64,000 nucleotides of DNA. It comes from Selaginella moellendorffii. Taxonomy: Eukaryota > Streptophyta > Lycopodiopsida > Selaginellales > Selaginellaceae. Location of the stretch: contig NW_003314297.1 in assembly GCF_000143415.4 (NCBI RefSeq), positions 581,612 to 645,611 of the forward strand, in the 5' to 3' direction. The notes under the pieces are model-generated. The model searched no databases. It saw only the letters and a program-made list of their open reading frames with translations, and was not told the origin of the DNA. The translations under genes and the position numbers were made by a program. Of this stretch, positions 1-11,100 are shown one piece after another (position 1 is the first letter of the stretch; the number at the start of each line of letters is the position of its first letter).

Positions 1-254
1 TAAACTTGGTTCCTTTATTCACTAGAAGGATTGATAGATAGATATTTTTCAAATCCTTGTTAAGGCATGGCTAATGTTGACTAATGTTTACTACTCACTC
101 CTTTTCTTAGAATTGAATATTTCAATCAATGTTGCTCAATGTCTATAAGAACATTACAGCAACAATCTATCATATATCCTGCATTTCTTTGACTATAGTT
201 TTACTTTCTAGCTCTAAACATCCACTCTCAAGATCTTTGTACATTTAGTAACAA
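1..254. other. AT-rich non-coding DNA left of relic A
   Basis: No gene or clear transposon domain is visible. Part of it (about 110-240) loosely resembles the stretch at about 62600-62710, so it may belong to a diverged dispersed repeat. Confidence 0.4.
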
Positions 255-2849
255 CCCATCTCCATATAAAGAATATAGAAATAAAATACAAAAATATAAA
301 AACCCTAGCTTATATACAAAAGTGAGTGGTATGGATTCAAACTAATCCAATGGCTATCAAAATCCAACTATGCTAATATTAGTATATGATTGTTATTATT
401 AGTATATAGCATGTTAGAGTTCTTTAGTTGCCAAGCCAAGATCTAGAAGAACATTAGGAGGAGGCACCAATGGATCTGTAGGTGATAATAGTTATTTTTT
501 ATCCCTTTGTACAAAGTATTTTAGTTGCTATATATGCATAATTTATAGAGGATTGGTTTGTTGAATATTATGCCAAACTTTATAAATTTGCGATCCAATT
601 TGTTATAGCACCCAATATAGTCCCTTCCATTGGGCAAAAAACCCCTTAGACAATCCACATACTGTAAGATTGGAAAATAAATTAATATTAAATGATCCAC
701 TTTATACTCCATAGGTGGATGATGATGGGAGTTGTAATGCCATTATTGTCCCATTTATACACAACCTAAGTTTTTGGTAAACTCTACTTAGATAAATGGA
801 AAAATATTTGTTATATACTAATCTTAGGACCTAGTATTGATATCTTATGGCAATTACAAAGATAAACTATAACTTTGTTTGTAGTATCGAATCATGGCCA
901 TATAGGAATTTGTATGGTGAAGCACCAATAAAACTCTATACCTTTATGACATATGTATACCAAAGAGATAGCAAATAACCATCCTAATTTAAATGTTGAA
1001 AGTTTATATATTTCGTGATCATCCATTTGAAAGTTCAAATGAGCCATTCCACCAAACTATTTATTTATAGATGATAACCATTTGTGAAAGTGTGGTGTAT
1101 CCCTAGTCAAAATGTTAAAAATGTGAAATACCTCAGCCATAAATGCAAAACTATAATTTGAGAGAATCCACTCCAAATAAAAATGTTAGAACACTACTCA
1201 ATTGAGGAGGAAATATCTAACATAGTTGCATACACACTAATAAAAGTGCTAACTTCCAACTAGTGAGTTAAGTAGTCAAAAGTAATAATGATATACTTAT
1301 TGCTATTAGTCGATCTTGAAAAAGGCCTCATTAAATAAAGTGCCACCAACTCAAACAAATAAAAAACTGCAATTGACTCCAACCATCCTTCTATAGTATG
1401 AGGGGGAGTATTACAAACATGGCATCAAATGTAACTACACATATACCAAATAATATCATGTTGCATCTTGAGCTAATAGAAAGATTTATATAGCTTCTTA
1501 ATCATATAATGATGTCCCATGTGCCCATCTAGAATAAGAGAATCATGATAGGCATGGAGATAACGTGGAATAAAAATTGAAGGCACCACTAGCTATAAAT
1601 GATCATCAGAATCTATCCCCAAAAAATAAAAAAAGGTCATATTTAAAGTGATATTGAGAAAGTAAATGCCATATCTTCTCTTTCACTTAAACTGATTTTG
1701 GGAGTCAAAGGTATTTGCAATCCAATGTTTTATATGTTTTGAGTCTGAGATAGGTTTTAAACTCTTCTATTGTCAAAAGAAGGTAAATTTTGTTTTGCAC
1801 TTTATGGATACTAAACATCAAATATAACAACCACTAAGGTATGGAATCTTTGTCCAGAAAAACTATAGATAGTGAAATAATAAGCTTGTTAGAAACATGG
1901 GAAGAAAGCGAAGAAGAAAAAACAACTTGAAAAAAGGCATCAATGTTAGCTATAAAACTTTTTAGGTGATGAACAACCTCAAAATCATATATTTGAAGCT
2001 TCAAAGCATATGACCAACCAAATTCTTCCACTTCAATAATGAAGTAATTATAGTATAATCATCTTTTAGTAATGTCTGAGAAGTTTATAAATTTGTATAA
2101 AGTTTCTTTAAACCCCAATCTACTATTAAATACTCCTTTTTTGTTGTAGATTAATTCACCTTCACTAGTTGTAATGTACAATTAATATATGCAATGGGAT
2201 GTCATTATTGCATTAACACACTTCTAAAACCAATATCAAAAACATCTATGCATAAAATGAAAAGTTAGGCATAGTTAGGATATGCTAAAATTAGAAGAAT
2301 TGCCAATAGCCTCGAAAATAGAGTTTCTATGCTACTTTTATAAGTCAAAGATTCAAAACCTATAAACACCCTCTCACAATTCACATACCAAATAAAAGAT
2401 GGCATTGACAACTTTAACAATGTTTACAATGGTGTAGTATGATCAAAATAATAATCAAAAAAATAGTTGATATATTGCCTTTTGTCTAAAAAGTGTTGCA
2501 AATCATTTATACATATTGGAGTGAGGAACTTTAAAATAGCCATAAGTATGTTAGTATCAATTTGTAAACTTTCACAAAAAATATAGTACCTAAGATAAGT
2601 TATATTCTTAGACTCAAATATGCACTTCAACCATTTCAACTTCAAATCAACTTCCTACAACTGATTCAACACTTTACAAACATCACAGATGTGCTCCTCC
2701 CATATTCACTCTAAGTGGATCAATACATTATCGATGAAGTCAGCAATCACTTCTAGTATATCATAAAGAACTTTATCCATCATCTGCTGGAAAATTGTTA
2801 AAACATTGTTCAAATTGAATAGTATCATCAAGAACTTGTACAAACTAAA
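255..2849 (-). mobile_element. Degraded Ty3/Gypsy relic A, 3' half
   Basis: Read on the minus strand this follows the pol gene of the element at 24905-29850 from reverse transcriptase to the 3' LTR, with stops and frameshifts throughout. Recognisable pieces are an RT palm fragment at 2706-2897 (FIDNVLIH, where the complete copy has FIDD), RT connection pieces at 2424-2645, RNase H-like text near 1834-2160, integrase-like DNA at 520-1500, and an LTR remnant at about 290-430. It stops abruptly inside the RT region at about 2849, where a truncated LTR of the next element begins. No part looks functional. Confidence 0.75.
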
Positions 2850-2954
2850 TATACAGGAGCAAGTGGTTCGGATTGAAACCAATCTGACGGCTACCAAAAT
2901 CCCACTATACTAATATTAGTATACGGCATCGTAGCTGTACACTTGGCCCTCACA
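2850..2954 (-). repeat. Truncated 3' LTR of Gypsy element B
   Basis: Matches the 174-bp LTR of the element at 24905 from its TGTGAGGG start (read on minus from 2954) through the conserved TACTAATATTAG stretch. About 65-70 bases of its outer end are missing, where it joins relic A. Confidence 0.8.
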
Positions 2955-2986
2955 TCATCCCCTCCTCTCAGAATAATGGAAGACCA

Positions 2987-3769
2987 TCAGGGTTCTCTTG
3001 TAGATGGGCCAAGATCTAAAGGAATGTCAAAAGGAGGCATCGGCGGATCTGTAGGTGGTATTAACTGCTCTTGATCCCTTTGTATGAAATGTTTCAACTG
3101 CTGCACATGCACAATCTTTAGAGGATCAGCCTGCTGGACGTCATGCTGAACCTCATAAACTTGTGGTCCAACTTGCCACAACACCTGATACGGTCCTTTC
3201 CACTGCGCAAGGAGCCCCTTAGATAAACCATATACCATAAGATGGGGAAAATGGACTAACACCAAATCATCCACTTTGTACTCCACAAGTGGACAATGAT
3301 AGGAGTTGTATTGCCATTGTTGTCCCACTTGTACATAGCCTAAGTGTTCGGTAGACTCCGATCGGACAAGTGGAAAAATGTTCGTCAAATACTGATCCCA
3401 TGACCTAGCATCAGCAGCTCATGGCAATCATAAAGGTAAACCCATCTCTGTTGGTAATATTAGATCATGACTATATAAGAGTTTATATGGTGAAGCACCA
3501 ACAATACTCTGCACCCCTATGATATATGCATACCGAAAAGACGGCAAATAACCATACCAATCCGAATGTTGAAAGTTCATATACTTCATAATCATCCCCT
3601 TGAATGTCTGAATAAGCCGTTCCACCAGACCGTCTGATTGTGGATGATAAGCACTCGTGAAAGTGTGGCGTATCCCCAACTGAGACGTCAAAACATGAAA
3701 TGCCTCATCCATAAATGCGAGACCATTATCCAAAAAAATCCACTCTGGACAAAAATGCTGGAACACCAC
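2987..3769 (-). pseudogene. Gypsy B integrase core and C-terminal GPY/F fragment
   Basis: Two reading-frame pieces. 3769-3428 holds the second half of the integrase catalytic core, with LDNGLAF (second catalytic Asp) and SAYHPQSDGLVERLIQTF (catalytic Glu). 3388-2987 holds the C-terminal domain with the GPY/F motif (QWKGPYQVL). A frameshift separates them. The same domains are in one frame at 28173-29705, so this is a broken copy. Confidence 0.8.
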
Positions 3770-4090
3770 TCAGTTGAGAAGGAAGTATCCAACAGCAGTT
3801 GCAAAGGTGCTAGCAAGAGCACCAATTTCCACCCAACAAATCAAGTAGTCAGAAGCAATAATAAGATATTCATTGTTAGTGGTCAACCATGGAAAAGGTC
3901 AAGTCAAGTAGTTAGAAGCAATAATAACATTGCCAGCAATCGACCGTGGAAAAAGTCCCATAAGATCAAATGCCATAAACTCAAATGGACAGGAAATTAC
4001 AATTGACTCCAACTGTCCTTCCATAGCACGAGGGGGAGTATTATGAGCTTAGCACCAAACGTAGCTACACACATACCAAATAATATCACG

Positions 4091-4578
4091 TCACATCTCC
4101 GGCCAATAGAAAGACTTACACAGCTTCTTGGTTATATGACGATGTCCCATATGCCCACCTAGAACAGAAGAACCATGGTAGGCATGGAGAAACCACGGAA
4201 TAAAGATAGAAGACACCACTAGCCATAAATGATCATTATGATCCATCCCCACAAAATAAAGAAGGCTGTCTTCAAGGCGATATTGAGAATGTAAATGCCG
4301 GAAAAGCAAGTTGTCAACAAGTGATGAAAGATTCTCAAACCCATCTCGAAGCCTTCAAATCTATGGCTCAATCTTTTGAGCTTCGCAAACCTCATCAAGA
4401 GAAGGTAGATCTTGCTCTGCGTCTTGTGGACATTGAACGTCAAGTACAGTAACCGCCATCGGCACAAGATCCTCGTCTAGAAAATCTATAGATGCTGGAA
4501 CAATAGACTCATTAGAAACATGAGAAGAGAGTGGAGAAGGAAGAGGAGCTCGAGAAAGGACATCAGCATTAGCCATAG
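4091..4578 (-). pseudogene. Gypsy B integrase zinc-binding region and RNase H-integrase linker
   Basis: Read on minus, this covers the linker ending in ADVLSRAP, then the start of the integrase HHCC region (LGGHMGHRHITKKL). The reading frame shifts several times relative to the copy at 28173. The TRIM at 4579-5240 lies directly upstream in the reading direction. Confidence 0.75.
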
Positions 4579-4740
4579 TGTAGTGCATGTGATCATAGAA
4601 TGAGATTTGGATATACTGTCACCGTGGATCCTTGGAACTTTAGGGGATAAATGAGGATAAAATAGCCACTAAGGGCTCTCTCATCAAGCAAGTGCCCCTT
4701 TTCCAGTTGGCTTAAGGGGAGAAAAATAAGGTGCACTACA
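4579..4740 (+). repeat. 5' LTR of TRIM 2
   Basis: A 162-bp direct repeat of 5089-5240, starting TG and ending CA, directly followed by the primer-binding site. Confidence 0.9.
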
Positions 4741-5088
4741 TGTGGTATCAGAGCAAATGGCATAGGTTCAATTCTTATTGATTAGTGGCTACTTAAAAAT
4801 ATAATATATCCTTAAGCAAGGTATATTCCTACCCCTAAATTTCAAATTGTATGTATTGGACATCCATGCGTACGTCCTTCCTCCTGTGTGGAGTATCCAC
4901 GGACGAAGGTATCCACCATGGGACAGCGGTACGGGTGGATGACTAGTTGCCTCACATGGAATTGCTAGTCTACACAATGGAAGGATTGGTAGATTCAGTG
5001 CGGAAATGGAAGTGCTAGTTCCCCTTAGCTCAGTAGGGGTTTTTAATCAATAGTCAATAAGGACATTGACATTTCTAAGGGGGGTAAG

Positions 5089-5240
5089 TGTAATGCATGT
5101 GATCATGGGATGAGATTTGGATATAGTGTCACCATGGATCCTTGGGATAAATAGGGATAAAATAGCCATTAAGGGCTCTTTCATTAAGCAATTGCCCCTT
5201 TTCCAGTTGGCTTAAGGGGAGAGAGATAAGGTGCGCTACA
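5089..5240 (+). repeat. 3' LTR of TRIM 2
   Basis: A 152-bp copy of the 5' LTR with a small internal deletion and several substitutions. It is preceded by a G-rich polypurine tract and followed by the second copy of the target duplication. Confidence 0.9.
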
Positions 5241-5245
5241 CATAG

Positions 5246-6335
5246 AATTGGTTGCAATACGACCAACCAAGTTCTTTCGCTTCAATAATGAAGTAACAGT
5301 AGCATGGTCACCTTCAAGTAACATCCAAGAACCATATAAATATACATGAAGTTTCTCGAAACCCCAAACTACTGCTAAACACTCATTCTCTGTCGTGGAG
5401 TAGTTCATCTCCGCTAGTTGTAATATACGGCTTATATATGCAATGGGATGGCTCTGACCAGGCACACTCAAGCTCTCTTGCATTAACACACCTCCAAAAC
5501 CAATTTTAGAAGCATCCACGCGCAAAATAAAAGGTTGAGTATAGTCAGGATATGCTAAAACTAGAGGAGGCATCAATAGCTCTTTGAGATCCCCGAACAC
5601 CCACTCACAATCCGGAGACCAAATGAAAGATGACGTTGATGACTTCAGCAATGCTCGCAACGGTGCAATGCGATCAAAAAGATGATCCACAAAACGGCCG
5701 AGATACTGCACTTTGCCCAAGAAGCACTACACATCATTCACACACTTCGGAATAGAGAACTTTAGAATAGCCACAAGTTTGTCAAGATCAACTTGCAAAC
5801 CCTCACGAGAAATACGGTACCCAAGATAAGTTGTGTTCTTGGACCCAAACATGCAATTTGACTTCTTCAGCTTTAAACCAACGTCACGTAACTGATCCAA
5901 CACTTTATAAACATTACGAATGTGCTCCTCCCATGTCCCCTCCGAGTGGATCAAGACATTATCAATGAAGTCAGCAGTCACCTCTGGCATATCGCAAAGA
6001 ACCTTGTCCATCATCCGCTGGAAAGTTGTTGGAGCATTGTTCAAACCAAATGGCATCACTAAGAACTCGTACAAAACAAATGGTGTATAAAAAGCAGTCT
6101 TAGGAATATCGTCTTCGGCCATTGGTACTTGCCAGTACCCAGAAGCAAGATTTAGCTTGGTGAACCAACGATTTTGCCCTAGACGATCCAAGAGATTAGC
6201 AGTGTGAGGAAGAGGGTACACATCTGGGATCATCACTTTGTTTAACGGACAATAGTCAATGCAAAAACAAATACTCCTATCAAACTTTGTCACAAGATGA
6301 GGTTCATATGCCCAAGGACTCCACAACTTCCGAAT
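5246..6335 (-). pseudogene. Gypsy B RNase H and reverse transcriptase C-terminal part
   Basis: The RT part (6335-5727) shows the FCIDYCPLNKVMIPDVYPLP region, the GLNNAPTTFQRMMDKV stretch and the active-site box as FIDNVLIHSE. The second catalytic aspartate of the usual [YF]xDD is Asn here, so the enzyme would be inactive even if expressed. The RNase H part (5720-5246) has LRVDASKIGFGGVLMQ and YSTTENECLAVVWGFEK. A frame change separates the two. The upstream half of RT lies beyond the LARD insertion, at 14231 onward. Confidence 0.85.
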
Positions 6336-6411
6336 TGTCATGAATGTGACTTCGGGTATCGAAAGTTACCTGTCGGCCAGTCCTTACGGACACTCTTACC
6401 TTACTGCCACG

Positions 6412-6605
6412 TGTAAGCAACCAAAGGGAATGACTTGAGAGACGGTCCATGAGGTTCAAATATAGAGGGAAAGGGCCCATGAATAAGAGTGCACCCCCTT
6501 TTCTAATTGGTTAAGGGTCTTGGGATATTTGGGGTTAAGTGTCCTTGGGTTTGAATAGTATTGGGCTAGGTGACCTTCCGGGAAGTCCAAACTCAGGAGC
6601 TTACA
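6412..6605 (+). repeat. 5' LTR of TRIM 1
   Basis: A 194-bp direct repeat of 6898-7091. At each of the six differences this copy has T or A where the 3' LTR has C or G. Confidence 0.92.
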
Positions 6606-6640
6606 TTTGGTATCAGAGGGGTCTCGGGTCCGACTCTATT

Positions 6641-6748
6641 GGTTGGCTAAGGGAATCACACCACATGTTGATTGACATTTGGCTGGTCCAGTTTGGTTGG
6701 CTAAGGGAATCACACCACATGTTGATTGACATTTGGCTGGTCCAGTTT
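6641..6748 (+). repeat. 54-bp tandem duplication in TRIM 1
   Basis: Units 6641-6694 and 6695-6748 are identical by eye, starting GGTTGGCTAAGGGAATCACA. The end of the second unit overlaps the start of the next tandem pair. Confidence 0.9.
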
Positions 6749-6818
6749 GCTCCCGCTAGGCTCGACCCGAGGGGTAGGCTGGTCCAGTTTGCTCCCGCTG
6801 GGCTCGACCCGAGGGGTA
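6735..6818 (+). repeat. 42-bp tandem duplication in TRIM 1
   Basis: Units 6735-6776 and 6777-6818, starting GGCTGGTCCAGTTTGCTCCC, differ at a single A/G position. Confidence 0.9.
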
Positions 6819-6897
6819 GGATGTCAAGAGAGCAAGGCTCTCGGGAGAGTCAGCTTCCGTTCACGAGGGCGTGAACTTGTAGGGAAGCGTGGTGGAT

Positions 6898-7091
6898 TGT
6901 AAGCAACCAAAGGGAACGACTTGAGAGACGGTCCATGGGGTTCAAATATAGAGGGAAAGGGCCCATGAATAAGAGTGCACCCCCTTTTCTAATTGGTTAA
7001 GGGTCTTGGGATATTTGGGGTTAAGCGTCCTTGGGTTTGAATAGTACTGGGCTGGGTGACCTCCCGGGAAGTCCAAACTCAGGAGCTTACA
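6898..7091 (+). repeat. 3' LTR of TRIM 1
   Basis: A 194-bp copy of 6412-6605, ending in CA and followed by the CCACG target duplication. Confidence 0.92.
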
Positions 7092-8130
7092 CCACGATGG
7101 CAGAAGGTCAATATTGTTGGACCCTTTATCAATCCCTCTTGTGCTAGTGGAGTTAACTGGGCATTTTAAGTGTACTTAAACTGGACGAGCATAAAGACGG
7201 AATTCCTACGTGTTATTAGCTAAGCATACTTAGCCTGGTAAAGAGTTCCCGTCTCATTATGTCTTGCACTGGCTAGTGACAAGAACCCTCGCGTATTGAG
7301 ATTAGTCCCTCAATATCGCTGGATGATAGCTTACCGTGTCTGCCAAACACCCTCGCTATCATGCCCTTTGTGTTAGTCTCATTTCAGTCCCAAATGCTAT
7401 TTATGGAAAGTGTCTAGATTCGCTCATTTGGCATATCTACGGAATGTAGAGATCGGCCTGTTCATCCCGTGTCCAAATTCACAATCTAGCGCCATTCCAT
7501 ATTTAGTAAGTTTCAAGCTTATCCCAGAGACTAACTCCTGATACTAAAGGAGGCTTGGGGTGAAAGCCCAAAGCGTGTGTTTCTGAAGGGGGGGGGGGGG
7601 CAGGGAGATATGGAGGGATAGTGGGTAGGTCGGGCATGGCTGACCAACCTGAGGCATAGTTTAGCTCCCACTTGCGTGCTTGTCCTTGTTCTGCGTCCGG
7701 CTTGGGTCTAAGCCCAAGTTCCACACCATGCTAGCTGGTGGAGTACCCATGTCCTCGCGTTAGGCCACCGGTATGCCGAAATAACACCAAACTCTGTTTG
7801 GCTCCGTTTTGCATGTTGGTCCTGGCATTGGGATACTGGTTGCTCCAGGACTGTTCCAAGTCGCTCCGGGCTCCTGTCCCTTCGCTCCTTGGGCTTTATG
7901 CTCGGGAGTTGCTCTGTGGTTTGGTTTCATCATTCCTTAGCTCCACGCTTGGGAGTTTGGCACCATTCCTTCATTCAATAGCCCAAGGCCCTGAACCTCG
8001 AGTTCCGCACCATGTTCCTTTGGACACGTGGCATGTGTCACGTGGCACAAAGAGGGTTTAGGTTCCGCTTCGTGGTGTTATCCTATGGTAAATCACCATA
8101 GGATAAAGGGTCAAAACCACGTGTGCTACA

Positions 8131-11100
8131 TTTGGTATCAGAGGATACGTCTCAGCGAGTACTATATAATGAGATTGGGCAACTAGTCTTGTTGCATACA
8201 CAAAGATGAAAACAATGATCTGAGTGGGTACACGTTTGGGTGCAAAGACTTCGCATTGGTTCCTTGGGTATGGATTTGGTCACCTTGTTGTACCTTATGA
8301 TGTGAGCTTGCTCTTGGGCTCATAGGATGGATTTGAGGTGTACCATTTTGCACGAGTTTTCGCTTGGGCTCGTGAGTGAGGCGCATTAGCAACTCAAGGT
8401 TGCACTTTGAGTTGGCAGGATTAATGTTAGCCTATCAGTGGTTCCATAAGTTGTTCCATGTACCGTGGGTGAAAGCAAACCTTCCCTGAGTTTGTTATGA
8501 GTGGCAAATAGGCTAGTCCATAACTGTTTAGCATGGCACTAGTGGATCTTTCCTTGGCATGATTACAAGTGAATCAATTAAGACTATAGGGATGAGTCTA
8601 TTGATTCAAGTAATCATTGTAGTGCTCTCTCATACACTTTTCTTGGATTGAACTGAAGGCAGTGCGAAAGCAAGCTTGAGGTTTAGTCAAAGATAAGACC
8701 AAAAAGAGAGTCATCAGGGACGAAGGATCAAATATGTAAATCATCTTCTCTTTTTGGAGAGATGATTTGCAACGAAGTGTGATTCATTACTTGTGTTCAC
8801 ATTATGCAATCAAGAGTCCCTACCTTGATGCATGTTGGAGATGATGGTCTTACAAATGGTGAGTTGTGGGATGGATAACAGTGAAGTGCTAAACCATTTT
8901 GTCTAGACTTGCTATTGGAAGACTTGGGTTGCAATGCTCAATTCTTTTTCGGGGAATCTTGCTATTGCTCTGGAGTAGCTTGGTATTGGATTAATTTTGA
9001 GTTTGGTCGGAAAGAGAGTGGTATGAGTTTGTCTGTGTTGTGAACAAAAGTTAATGATGTTCAGTGTTGTAAATCTCTATCGGTGGAGTGTGGCATTTAT
9101 GTTGCATTTTGTCGAATTGAGTTGGCACTTGATGCTCACATAAACCTTTGAAGTAATGACATTGATATTGCTCGTGGTGTTGCTCAATTGATGATCAAAT
9201 CATTATGATTTTATATCATATCCATGTGATAATGAGCAATGTGTTTACGAAGTTTCTTGGTTAAACGATGATCAACCCTAAAGTGGTTGATGGTGAAGCT
9301 AGTCTACTTGCATGTAGTAGCATTGTAGTAGTTTCGACTGAATTCTCAATGATGATTCATTATGCTAAGCTTAAGTTGGTTCTTTGTTCCTTGAGGGTTT
9401 GCCCATTAAGGTGTTGGTAAGGGTTGTAACATTCATTTGCTATGGCTTGTTGGTTTATCTGTTAGCACTTGGAGTAGATTGTTGGATGGAAAAAGTGTGT
9501 AGTTAAGGCATTGATATTACTAGCACTTGTGTTAGTGGAAGTGGCATTGTTGATTCAAGTGATGAGGAATTTTTCTTAGAACTTGATTTTCCATGTCATT
9601 TTTTTTGTTAATGTTTTAGCTTCATATTGGATCTTGAAGGTGATTGAAGAAGAGTGTTAGTGCAATATGGATATCTGAAGATGTAGTCTTCGTGATCAAG
9701 CTTTAGATATTCACTTTGCATTTTTGTGGATGTCGGAGTCGAATGTCGAAAGTATGGGCAAAAAGATGTTCAAGGCTTACACATACTATGGGTTATAAGA
9801 ATTTGTGTTGAGGTGAACCTATGTGAAGTTGTTAGTAGGAGGAAGTTGGTTGAGTTTTAGAAGTTTGTATTCCTAAACCGAGAGTCATTCTTTCTCTAGG
9901 AATGGAAAATTTTCCACAAATTTTTTTAGACTTTTCCGATGGCTAATCTATTGATCACTTTATCTGAAAACCATTCCGTTTTCATAAGCCAGTACAAACT
10001 AGTGAAGGGGTTAGAGTTGACTTCGGTTGGTTTAGACCTTAGTAGGTAGTTTGTATGATGCAGCCCGAAAGGAATGCTAACTTTTGGGGCTAAAGCAATT
10101 GAGTTGGATAGAGTCTGGAGTTGGTGTAGAAAAGTGGCCATTGCACTTTTCTAGAAAGGTGACCCTTGTGCCTTTCTTTTGTAGCATTATGCTAGGTGGT
10201 AGGTTGCACCTTGCATTTTGTTAAGACTCTATGAGAGTAGTGAGCTCTCACTGATCTTGACTTGGTCTTGGTGGCCCTGCGCCTTGGCTGACGATGGTGA
10301 TGTCCAACTTAGTTATTTGAAGTTGAGATGTTGGTACCCGTACTATAGCTTTGTTTATGTGAAGGTTGTGTACCGATATGAGTCCATCTCATAGTCTTCA
10401 CTTGAGTTTTGACTAAGTGTTGATCATGCATAGCTAGCCTCTTCAAGGCATGCTCAGAGCTATTGACTAGATGTGTTAATAAGCTTATCGCGATTGAGTT
10501 GGATTCGAGTGGTCATTTAGTTTGTGCTTGTCTATGAACTTTTATCTTATACTGGAGGTATCACGTTTATGTTGGACAAGTGTATAACTCGATGATGTGA
10601 GTTTAGTGTTTGGGTTTCGTAAAAACAAGTTGAAAAAGTGATGGTTAGTTGCTTTGCGACTAATGATTACTTCGTCGAGGACTGTTTGACACTTGCTTCA
10701 CTCGATGAAGGTTTAGCAGTGATGGGCTTGCTTTATCGGATGGTGTTGCAGAGGATCGTGTCGTTAAACTTTCATGGGTTTTCCATGTTGGTATGTTGAC
10801 TCTACTTCTGTTGATATCATCTGAATACGTTTAGTCTGTAGTGTTGGATTTCATAGAGTCTTGGATGTGGTGATTCACTCCTTGAGGGTGTTATCTATAA
10901 TTGAGTTTTGCTGAAGAATTGGTCTTGGATACTAAGTAAAGTATTTTCAACCTTGGTTAACTTAGTTGCTAAAGAGTTTTGAGTGGTGATTCACTCTTGC
11001 TTTCTTCTAGCTTTGTTATGGTGTTGATGGCATTAAAGTGATGCTTTGTCATTGATATTATTGATGTTGAGATTCAAGTGAAATGAGATGTTTATCCTTA

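Larger units (their letters stand above)
4579..5240 (+). mobile_element. TRIM retroelement 2, complete with target duplication
   Basis: A 662-bp terminal-repeat retrotransposon in miniature. LTRs are 4579-4740 (162 bp) and 5089-5240 (152 bp), both beginning TGTA and ending CTACA. The primer-binding site TGGTATCAGAGC at 4743-4754 matches the initiator tRNA-Met 3' end over 12 bases. A polypurine tract (AAGGGGGGTAAG) ends at 5088. The 5-bp target duplication CATAG is perfect (4574-4578 and 5241-5245). There is no coding capacity in the 348-bp interior, so it depends on enzymes supplied in trans. It sits in Gypsy element B between RNase H and integrase. Confidence 0.92.
6412..7091 (+). mobile_element. 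TRIM retroelement 1, complete with target duplication
   Basis: A 680-bp element with two 194-bp LTRs (6412-6605, 6898-7091), both TGTAAGC...GCTTACA. The primer-binding site TGGTATCAGAG at 6608-6618 points to initiator tRNA-Met. A purine-rich tract lies just before 6898. The target duplication CCACG is perfect (6407-6411 and 7092-7096). The LTRs differ at six positions by eye, all transitions, so insertion is relatively recent. The 292-bp interior consists largely of two tandem duplications and codes for nothing recognisable. It is nested in the LTR of the LARD-like element. Confidence 0.93.
6336..8130 (+). repeat. 5' LTR of the LARD-like element, split by TRIM 1
   Basis: Matches 13097-14230 nearly throughout once 6412-7091 and one CCACG copy are taken out. 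It begins TGTC and ends GCTACA. A G-rich run at about 7588-7600 differs from the 3' LTR. Short ORFs inside it have no family resemblance and are not treated as genes. Confidence 0.88.

Noticed and set aside
7738-8061. Plus-strand ORF of 107 codons, repeated at 13839-14102
   Set aside because: It lies inside the LARD-type LTRs, occurs wherever the LTR does, and has no domain. It is chance coding in a repeat.
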